Below, piece by piece: positions 37,655 through 64,000 of a DNA stretch of 64,000 nt. Position 1 is the stretch's first letter. The number at the start of each line of letters is the position of its first letter. The notes beneath the pieces were generated by a model, which was given only the letters and a program-made list of their open reading frames with translations, was not told the DNA's origin and searched no databases. Origin of the DNA: Haliclystus octoradiatus (Eukaryota; Cnidaria; Staurozoa; Stauromedusae; Haliclystidae); NCBI GenBank assembly GCA_916610825.1, contig OU744449.1, positions 27,192,728 to 27,256,727 of the forward strand, given 5' to 3'. Position numbers and translations under genes: made by a program.

Positions 37655-40600
37655 TCTTTATAGTATGTATATATCAGTTATAACCACACTGGTATAAAAT
37701 TTGAAACTTACTTTTTGCTTCCGTCTTGTTACGCTGCCACGCTAGTGAATGTTTTGCCCCCAACAAATCCAAAGTTTAAATAACAGCTGTAAAGAATATT
37801 ATTTATAGACAGCTGATGAAAGTGTCTTCAACCTATTGAAATACGCCTACTGTTAATCAATATATCATGCGCATACTTAGCTACATTAGTTGACTTCTGC
37901 GCAATCATGTCTCTTCGTTAAGAAATCAAATACTGTATAACAGGTGATCTTTGATGTGTAAACAAAAAATAAAATGTTTCCATGTATTTCTATAATGATG
38001 CTGAATTTTATAATACTCAGCAAATATTATCTATATATACGATATGCAATATATGAACAATGTTAATAAGTGATATTATAAAATTTCAACATTTGACCTA
38101 TATCTATTCTGTCTTTTGATTTTAAATTTTTAATTATTTCTATTGTTGATGAGGCTTTTCTGACACGTATTCAATCTCTTTTTCTCTATATGGTCAAATT
38201 TCACGAATGGTATTCTTGCAAAGATAGCTTGATAAACTTATTAAACTATGCATATCATGTACTGTTTTCTAGCTGAAAGAGTCGATGGCTGCAATATTTT
38301 GGATGTTTACAGTGTAAAAACATACAAACTATAAAAACTTCTGATGCGAAACTTAAAGTAGCGGAAATCTAGAATGTTTCATTTTTGACTCTCATTTTAT
38401 ATAAATGCTCTGATTAATTTCATTGAGCACTATACCAAGAACTGGTGTGGAACAATCCCACTATTAATCTTCGTATACTAATAATATCGTCTGTTTACAC
38501 TATCGAGCAATTATCATCGTATTTAATTAAGTATTCCTTTACCAGATAGATAGTCACGTGTTTATCAGTTGAATTAACAGATGAGTTTATTTAACAGCTG
38601 CGCCTATGTCTGGGATATATTCGACATAATTATTTGACGAAACAAGTATACGACACAACATTGGGTAAGGTAATCTATCTATATACACAGGAAAAGTGCA
38701 ATTCTTGCAAGAAAAATTTTACTTGATTCGAAACCTGTTTCATTTGTTTTGAGCAAAATTTTCTTGTTTTAAGCAACAACAAAATATGATTGAATTGTTC
38801 ATGTCCAATTTCATTTCAAGCGATTTTGACTTGCTAGATAATTACTTACAAGATGGGCTTGCTAGACTACCCTTGATAATCGGACATAAATAAAATAAAT
38901 GAAATAAATTTTGCTTAAATCAAGTAAACTATTCTTGTATATTCTTATTTGTGTGATGTGATGCGACTTCAATACTACACTAATATATAATACTACTACC
39001 GTACTGCCGTTAAAGCATATAAACTATACATCGCTAGCGTCATTTAATTAACTGAGCATTTTAATGACCTTCTATATAAGCCCAATAAATACTTAAATCT
39101 CGTGATCAGAGTCGCATACTTTACTATAATTGCTGTATGAGAAATAGTTGCATTTGATTTCAGGTGCTATTCCAAGGATCTCGTGCATATAAACATGAGG
39201 TTGTCCCGAATAAATTAAAAGGCGCGTCCGGAACGTGTTTACATACACGCTCTTATTTATTACAACCACTGTTCCGAAATCGAATTTTTATTTTTGTTTT
39301 ACGCGTAATTTGATTGGCACATAAATACGGAGGAACCATGACTAAATTATGACCGTTACCATAGAAATAATACTTTCTGATATTGTTGCTATAAATAATG
39401 TTAATGCTGCGCCCACGCATTCGTAAATAGGATTGCAAATAGATCTAAATATAGCATGTCTACTTATAAACTCTTATGAAAGAAGATAAATCTCTTTTTT
39501 AGTCGGTAAGTGGGTGTCACAGAAAGGGTTCTTAATTTTTGTAAAGGCCTCTATATGGTTGAATTCAAATAACAACGAGAACAGAAACTCAAGTTGCACC
39601 TGCTTGTCATTTTGTATATGATCATCGTATGATGGCCTATTATTGTAAGTTGTCATTTCGCCTTTCAAGTCATGCAGCTCATATCTATGCACTGCTTTTT
39701 ACAAGCATAATATTTCCACATACTAGACTACATAGTATCCAACGCTGACAACGCTAGTACATAGATTGTGGCTAGTATTAGTATAGACGGTCACGTTACA
39801 GCAATTTGCCGTCCGTCTTTCGCCTAACATGTCTGCTAACATAATACCCAACGCTCGCAAAGCATTGTAGCCCTTTTCTATGTTTATAATTTATAAATCG
39901 CTTGAAGGCGATGGCGGTCTTTGAAATTTCTGCAAGTCATCGAGACTAATCGTAAATATGACATTGGCCGTGCAAAGTTTGAAAAGATCCTTCCCCTATG
40001 GCTGAATTGACTTTTCTGCTTTGACTATAGTGTGCATCATGTACGCTCGCAACTATCCCGGCGTTGCTGTTATTGTTAATAGCATTTACGTCAGAAACTG
40101 CCAGTAATTAATGGAAAGCGTCTCATAGTTTCGTTTCATTGGAAGCGTATCTCAATGATTTAGAAAAAGCCAGCAAGTATTGCCTGACCTGCACTTGTTC
40201 CATGTCCCGGAGGGCTTCCATCCATCGGCTATACGGGAACGTGCAGTTTTACGGTATCAATTTGGAAGATTTTCGAACTTTTTTGAACTTTTCCTTTGTT
40301 TTCGTCGTGATAACATGAAATATTTGGGTCTAATTTCCATCTGCTTCTAATCACGGTCAGACAATCATGGCTAATAATAAAATAGCAAATGATCTTTCAA
40401 AAGGGTAATTTCATGATACAAAACATCACAAAAGGATATAAAAGTTATGAACGTACATAAATCATGAATAATATATTATAAATATAAATAAACCCACTTG
40501 GTTTGCGTGTACTTAAAAATAAAAATGCGTGGTTAAGATTGGAATTAAGTCTTCCTACGCATGCTATTTATAGATAAACACACTTGTGTATCATTTTGTA

Positions 40601-40928
40601 ATATTTCAAGCGCCGTTTCTTTTGATATGCGTATTTGGAATAAAAACGACATTGCTTATTAACGTCAGTCAAGATTTTAACCAAAATATTTTAAAGTGTT
40701 CCATGATTTTGTATCAGAGATTTGTTTTTCTGATACTCTCCGTGTACTCTGTACAAGCAAAATAATTCCTCACTAAATGAAAATACTGCACATTTCAAAT
40801 GAGCGCATGATGAAAATTAAACTTCTGGTTTACATTTGTATTACTCCAGTTCGATGGACCATATAATTATGTAATCAATAATATCATGTTACTAACAATA
40901 TGAAAATATAGAAATTCGAACTAAATCA

Positions 40929-41083
40929 AAATTGTCACTTTCAAATGTATGATTCTAAACGTCAATTGAAAACATTACACCAGCTTAGATAGTGTTTTGA
41001 TCATTTTGGCTACCGGCATTTCATAATTCCTCGTATGGACCTCCTGACGAGGAGTAGAATCATACATTTGAAAATTACAATTT
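40929..41083. mobile_element. MITE with 29-bp inverted ends
   Basis: Arms 40929-40957 and 41055-41083 pair with two mismatches and include the perfect 16-mer CAAATGTATGATTCTA. 155 bp, no frame; family unknown. Confidence 0.65.
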
Positions 41084-41293
41084 CGATCTATTTTATATGT
41101 TCATATTTTTAAAGCGATCAGAAGATTGTTGTCAATCTTTGCACGGCCGTATTTTGAGTCAAATTTCGGGCAATTTTGAAAGATTTGCAGTACGGAAGCT
41201 CCCAATTATGCAAATGCCAAACCTTTTTTTCGGGTCATATATGCATTTTGTCCGCCAAAATTAACAAAATACCCCCCTGTCAGAAACAGGCAG

Positions 41294-41500
41294 TTAAAGG
41301 GGCAAAATTGACCGGCGACCGCTGCGAGATCAATTTGAAATTATGCTTAGCGTAATTCAACCGTCTCGCTTTGAAACTATTGTTATACGCAAGCCTAATT
41401 TGTAATAAATTCATGTCAACAATGAACATTGTGTTATAAACAATAAACATGCACGTGATCCTAAGTGCTTAGCGCCTGCCGGTCATTTTTGCTCCTTTAA
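41294..41500 (+). mobile_element. TTAA-bounded MITE (type 1), copy 1
   Basis: 207 bp from TTAAAGGGGCAAAATTGACC to GGTCATTTTTGCTCCTTTAA. Both termini include TTAA, the piggyBac target. A nearly identical copy in the opposite orientation is at 63629-63834, with about five differences by eye. Confidence 0.75.
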
Positions 41501-42391
41501 GGACGTGGTTGTATTGGTCGAGAATTTCAAGAAACAGACGGCATACGTAACATTACTTATTTTATACATAACTTTATTAGTAATCTTCCGTTTGATGGTG
41601 CTATATCTGGATTGAATATCTCATAAAACAGTATCTAATATCTCACTAATTGCTTACCTGAAGGGGATATTAACCTGATCATCAAGGGGCTAAGCCTAGT
41701 GTGAGGCTCTCGCATTGCACATCGTTTGGGTTGATACCAGTACGACTACCTTGTAAGTGACACTTTCTACAGCGTAAAGTGTCATTGATTTGCCGGTCAA
41801 ACTGACACAATATATCATATCATATAATAAAACAATATCATCAACAAATATTATTATTGGCAGTGGCTATGTACAGCAAGCTCCAAATATATAGGGGGTT
41901 AATCAACATTCATTTTACTTGAAAACATATGCAGATTTTATGCTTAAAAAAGATGTTTAAGCGAAGATGTCTGTTAAATATGATGGAGAACTGTGAAATT
42001 TTCTAGCAAAAATGAGCAAACTCTATTTAAAAATGCTGTTCCTGTATACTTACAAATATATTCGTATATGTTCTTATACATATTGTACGTATTTCATATA
42101 TTATACAAGTTGAGTTTATCTTTTAGATATCTTAAATATATCTAGATTATTTCGTGTATTAGTAAATACAAATATTGTGCTTTATTTTTTACTGTGTATA
42201 CAGCTCCTCTGTAAATAAGTTAATGTGATAAATTACGAGAGATTCTGAATAATTGAGGATGATGATGATGATGATGACGAAGCATACTTCATCAAATATA
42301 TATTGATATTCTGTTCACGTCCTGTCTTTAGTGCAAACAAGGCACACCACGAGAAGGTAGACAGGTTCGACTTCGCCCCTCAAGAAATGAT

Positions 42392-42482
42392 GATGTTAAG
42401 CAGAGAATTGATGTTACATTCTCAACATGAGCCAAGCCCTGATGTTTATCCTCCTCCTTCGGGCTCATGAATGCTTAACATC
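42392..42482 (-). other. Nested hairpin, possible 3' UTR structure
   Basis: An outer 11-bp stem (GATGTTAAGCA 42392-42402 with TGCTTAACATC 42472-42482) encloses an inner 8-bp stem (CATGAGCC 42426-42433 with GGCTCATG 42462-42469). It lies about 130 bases past the stop codon of the minus-strand 246-codon frame, where a 3' UTR would be; minus-strand AATAAA near 42182 is a candidate poly(A) signal. Confidence 0.45.
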
Positions 42483-42608
42483 AATTGGTCTTCCTCTTTT
42501 CATTGTTACTGAAAGATGTTGTTTGTAACTTGTTAGTTGCTGGCCCTTAGATGTTATTTGGACCAGCTGCGAGCCATGCCTCCAACCTCCTTATGGCTCG
42601 ATGATAAT

Positions 42609-43349
42609 TTAGCAATCGGGATGGATGTTTTTGCAGCGGAAATACTCTTCCAGCTCGTTCACCAAGCCTCCACCAATGTTTACTTTAAAGTAGACACGTC
42701 CTGGACTGAATTCTCGATGGTAGCGATCTTGATCTCCACCTACTTTTGCTACCATGGTGTTTTGAAAGACTGTATTTTCATAGATTGTTCCTGTGTTGTT
42801 GTTTGTATCTTGATCTTCGAATCCATCATCTGCTGAATCACTGGAATATGATTCTGTGTCTGTGTCATTCTCATCAAAGCTGTCGTCACTATCATCATCC
42901 TCGCTCATGGTAGCCACATTCTTTGAGGGAATAGCATCAATCTTGTTGACGACTGCATCACATGGAATTGATTGTGTTTCTGCATCAATCATTACAGATG
43001 GAGCAACGGTCGCTTTTGATGGATTGATATTTTCTGTTTGTGAAGATGCATCTAATCTTACTGCGATGGCAGCGCTATTGATGACAATTTCTAAAGATTT
43101 GAATTTTTCAACTGTTGCCTTGAGTTTCTCTTTGGTTTTGGCATGTTCAACTTCTTCAGAGATTCTTGCCTTGTTTTTTTCAGTCAGCTGTTTAGTTACT
43201 GCAGCCAATTGAGCTTCAGCTTCAAGAAGCTTCTTCTCAAAATCCTTTGCTTCTTTTCTCCATTCAGCTTTGGATTTCTTCTTGCCATTTTTTCTCCTTG
43301 GTAAACAATGGTTAAAAAGACCACACGTGAATGTTGATTCGTTCACCAT
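42609..43349 (-). CDS. Intronless coiled-coil hypothetical protein, 246 aa
   Basis: Not recognised. The start context ACCATGG is ideal. Residues 18-30 are a basic patch (PRRKNGKKKSK). Residues 30-90 are strongly heptad-like (AEWRKEAKDFEKKLLEAEAQ and on), a predicted coiled coil. Residues 145-175 are acidic (EDDDSDDSFDENDTDTE). The C-terminal 45 residues (GRVYFKVNIGGGLVNELEEY) look folded and are probably the conserved part. No signal peptide or membrane segment. The composition and the 741-base open frame support a real gene; it may be a retrogene or lineage-specific. Confidence 0.68.
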   Translation of the reverse strand: MVNESTFTCGLFNHCLPRRKNGKKKSKAEWRKEAKDFEKKLLEAEAQLAAVTKQLTEKNKARISEEVEHAKTKEKLKATVEKFKSLEIVINSAAIAVRLDASSQTENINPSKATVAPSVMIDAETQSIPCDAVVNKIDAIPSKNVATMSEDDDSDDSFDENDTDTESYSSDSADDGFEDQDTNNNTGTIYENTVFQNTMVAKVGGDQDRYHREFSPGRVYFKVNIGGGLVNELEEYFRCKNIHPDC

Positions 43350-45442
43350 GGTTTTATTTGATTGAATACTTCAACTATCGGACAAAGAAAATGACATAAA
43401 TGGAAAATACAAGTTATTACCTATTAATAAACTCAACATAAATTCTAGTAAATTGTGAGCTTACCTTGTATATAATCAATCGTTTGTGTTAATTTGCATC
43501 AAATATGCAAATAAATATATAATAATTTAATGACAATCGCGAGAGTCTCAAAATTGAAGTAAACGAAAAGAGATTCAAATTGAACCAAAGAAAAATCACG
43601 ATCGCGATTGTGACGTCATTAGTTATAGTCTCGTACAATAGAGTACAATTTGCTATTAAAACGAGGCTTCGATGAATCTTTGAAACGATTCATCATTATG
43701 AAAGTGCTCAATGCAATCAAAAGATAGGAATTGTGTGAAGTAAAAAGAGTTTTTGTGACCACAAATTTGCTTATTAAATTTTTCGTTAGCTGTAATTTTA
43801 AATAGACACATTTCTCGTGATTGTGAAACAGTCACGTGATTTGATCATTTTATTGTACTGTCGTGCACAGCAGCGCTTGTAGGCTGAGTTAAACTCTGTA
43901 TCAATAAATGAAAACATTTGCATGCACACCAGAGCCTTCTATCCGAAACGCGGTTTCAACAAAGAACCTTGAAGGCATATAATCGGCCATCGCATTTTGC
44001 GGTCTCAAAATTGAAAAAAATGAGCGCTATTTTTCAAGCCCCAAGTAGTGTAGTGAATCAGTGAATATACGAAGAGCTCGGTGCAAAGGACACCAGTCAA
44101 TTTCATGCCTTTAATGGCAGCAAAGCACCACGTGAAGGCAGTAAACCAATCACCCTTTGATGCGATGTAGGGTGTGCTGGTATAGAATAGAATAGAATGG
44201 AAAATAATGTGTTTGTCAAAAACTAAATGGTATGACAGATAATGACGAGCTGAACTCAGGAGTGCAGAGATGATTCCTCAATCCCTAGCTTGATGCAATA
44301 ACCCTCTTCGGTATTTAAAAGTTTAATTATTCTGAGGTGGGATAAATAAAGTAAATTCAATAGAAATATCTAGAGTCTTTTCCCTTAGGGACTGGTATTA
44401 ACAATGAGCAATATGTTACTATATAACAAGGAAATCCGAAGACGCTTATTGGATGGGATTCCTTTTCCGATTGTACAAGCTTACAAGCTACTGAACCATG
44501 TCTCCAATAAGGATGCAGCTACATTCGTTACCAAGCCTGCGCCAGATTTTTCTTCGTATATAGTCCGTCTGCGCATTAGTCCCAAGTTTAGCGTACTGAT
44601 TGTTCTATCAACTACGACTTTTTTTGGCAGTATGTTGATATGAATTCAGTACAAATACTTAATATGCAATACTTTCCGCCAGTAGGCAGACGGGCGATAC
44701 GAAGGAAAGTATGTCTGCATGCAGGCCATCAATCACCTTGATAGTTACATTATTTTGTCAATTCGTAATTGCAATAATAATGTATCGCTGTACATGCATG
44801 GTATGACCCAAAACTTATCATTTAAGAAATCTCTCAAAGGATCTTTGGCGTGACGGAGTGCAGAGACGGCCCTGGTTCCATTAAATCAATCTCCGACTTG
44901 GTCCAGCTATTATTATTCCTTTATCCGATTGATTTAACTTCAGGAGGACGAAGGGCACATAATTAAGAGAGTGCTCGCTTCCTATTTTGATTTATTCAGG
45001 TGCACATAACTGCTAAAAAAATGAAACGATTCGATTCTTCAATAGTTGGAGATTGATGAGGTTCTTTATTGGTCTTTATACCATGTACGGAGTAAACTAT
45101 TTTGATTTCAAATTTTACTCGTTCTTCGAACTTCAATTGAAACTATGGTTTTATTGTCAAATTCTGACTTTTATTTTAGAACATCGAGACATTGATAATT
45201 TACCGATAGCGTAGAGGCAGTTTAGAGGGCCTATGATTTTGAAATGGAAACGTTTCGACTTGGGCCATCACCTTCCTGTACAATTTAATCTGCATGCAGG
45301 CTAATGGATTACCAGACTCCTGGGTAATCACATGCACACTGAAAGCCGAAAGGTCAAAACAAGAATAGCACACCGAGCAGCACAAGCGAAACTCATTTTG
45401 GGATGGTAAATACATTGTTTTCTTCGTGAGTCTGCCATTACG
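43350..45442. other. Intergenic before the GH31 gene
   Basis: A TTAA-type-2 MITE relative lies at 43973-44115 (CTATTTTTCAAGCCCCAAGT ... TTTCATGCCTTTAA). The small frame at 44404 has no recognisable content. The promoters of the minus-strand 246-codon frame and of the glucosidase gene should lie at the two ends. Confidence 0.5.
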
Positions 45443-62999
<17,557 letters not shown>

Positions 63000-64000
63000 T
63001 TATAAATAATACACGCATACATACATATATATATATATAATTTCTAACTTTTATATATGATTGATGCTCATCATTTTCACTGATTGAAAAAATCTTATTA
63101 AAATATATATCAAATTAATATTATCATCAACATTTCAAAAAATTTATATTTTTTTGATAACACGTATTTGTAATGACATAAAAGAAAGATTTTTATATTT
63201 TATAATTATTAATAAATTGAACACAAATTATATTAATGAAAATGTATTCATTCATTCTTTAGTAACCTACTATATTTAGCATTTAGAGAAACAGTCATTT
63301 TAAATGGTGTTGCAAAGTGATATACGGTAACTGATGATTGAGAGAGAGAGAGAAATAGCAGGCAATGCCAGTAAAACTTAAAATAATTAATCAAATTCAA
63401 AATTCCCTTGTGCGAGATTTGTGATTGATATTTAGTTATGCAACAGCTAAGCTCTATAAAATATACAAATTGTAAGAAGTATTTCTTCACAGTGATTTCA
63501 CAGAATCAATTTATTATTGAGTCTTTTTGTTATTGTAGTTTGGATTGTAAGGAGGTGGATTATCCTAAAAAACAAATTTGAAAAATTTCATTAATAAGCA
63601 ATGAGATGAATTACCTGCGCTGCTGAGTTTAAAGGAGCAAAAATGACCGGCAGGCGCCACGCACTTAGGATCACGTGCATGTTTATTGTTTATAATACAA
63701 TGTTCATTGTTGACATGAATTTATTACAAATTAGGCTTGGTATAACAATAGTTTCAAAGCGAGACGGTTGAATTACGCTAAGCATAAATTCAAATTGATC
63801 TCGCAGCGGTCGCCGGTCAATTTTGCCCCTTTAATGTGGGCTGAGTTGGATTTGGGAGATCCATGGGGAGATCGCTGACTAAGAATTGCATTTATGACGT
63901 AAAGCCGCAAAGCTCTTTCATATGTTAAGATAACACAACTAGCAGGAACATGTGGTCTACCATCAATAGTCAACACAGTTTGTTGACTGATAACTTAAAC
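63000..64000. other. Downstream flank of the GH31 gene
   Basis: Holds the 3' UTR of the glucosidase gene (AATAAA at 63211-63216 is the likely poly(A) signal), a short (GA)n at 63341-63352 and the TTAA-bounded MITE at 63629-63834. No further gene is supported before the window ends. Confidence 0.6.
63629..63834 (-). mobile_element. TTAA-bounded MITE (type 1), copy 2
   Basis: Reverse-oriented twin of 41294-41500: TTAAAGGAGCAAAAATGACC to GTCAATTTTGCCCCTTTAA. The whole body aligns with few differences, so both copies are recent. Confidence 0.75.

Larger units (their letters stand above)
37655..42608. other. Gene-poor intergenic stretch
   Basis: About 5 kb with no supported gene. It holds an inverted-repeat element at about 38684-38960 (arms around TTTTACTTGATT / AATCAAGTAAA), a 29-bp-arm MITE at 40929-41083, a TTAA-bounded MITE at 41294-41500, a short (GAT)n run at 42258-42278 and a nested hairpin at 42392-42482. 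The remainder is AT-rich and without recognisable features. Confidence 0.6.

Noticed and set aside
39474..39692. 72-codon minus-strand frame
   Set aside because: No support beyond length; composition is typical of random AT-rich sequence.
44404..44643. 79-codon frame in the intergenic region
   Set aside because: No homology recognised, no clear splice or promoter context; expected by chance.

Overview
This is animal nuclear DNA, very probably from an aquatic invertebrate. It is AT-rich and has three long, many-exon, GT-AG-spliced genes whose introns are full of short palindromic DNA elements, tRNA-derived SINEs and microsatellites, plus one complete BEL/Pao LTR retrotransposon. Nothing in it is bacterial. 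The species cannot be named from the sequence. The short motif taggcctac recurs across the window; I associate it, from memory and loosely, with invertebrate deuterostomes.

Layout. 827-22222 (+): 14-exon SPATA20-type gene (thioredoxin-like fold plus a helical-barrel region), reconstructed in frame to 764 aa. An intron-containing tRNA-Phe(GAA) gene lies antisense in its intron 2. A 6.6-kb BEL/Pao element lies antisense in its intron 9, with LTRs that differ at one base by eye, a 5-bp target duplication and an intact 1775-codon gag-pol frame. 23223-34261 (+): 10-exon CCP110 (CP110) centriolar protein gene, 580 aa, compact next to the vertebrate protein. 36908-37654 (-) and 42609-43349 (-): two intronless frames of 248 and 246 codons that I do not recognise. 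45443-62999 (+): 23-exon GH31 alpha-glucosidase gene of the lysosomal GAA / maltase-glucoamylase type, 946 aa, with signal peptide, trefoil domain, complete catalytic residues and a hydrophobic C-terminal tail. All exon joins listed for the three spliced genes keep the reading frame.

The three spliced genes do not form a pathway; their proximity looks incidental. What links them is the repeat load. The commonest repeat is a palindromic family built on an 11-base unit (TTCATGAACTG and its complement) with CCCCTGCGAAAAA/TTTTTCGCAGGGG ends; more than 20 copies lie almost entirely in introns, three or four flanked by TA. There are also Tc1/mariner-like, hAT-like (8-bp duplications), Harbinger-like (TGA duplication) and TTAA-bounded MITEs, and at least three tRNA-derived SINE families. 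A further repeat folds into a perfect-arm hairpin and carries hammerhead-ribozyme-like cores. The strongest leads are that hammerhead-like repeat, the palindromic family with splice-acceptor-like ends, the intron in tRNA-Phe, and the matched loss of the trefoil C1 and C5 cysteines with a GPI-like tail in the glucosidase.
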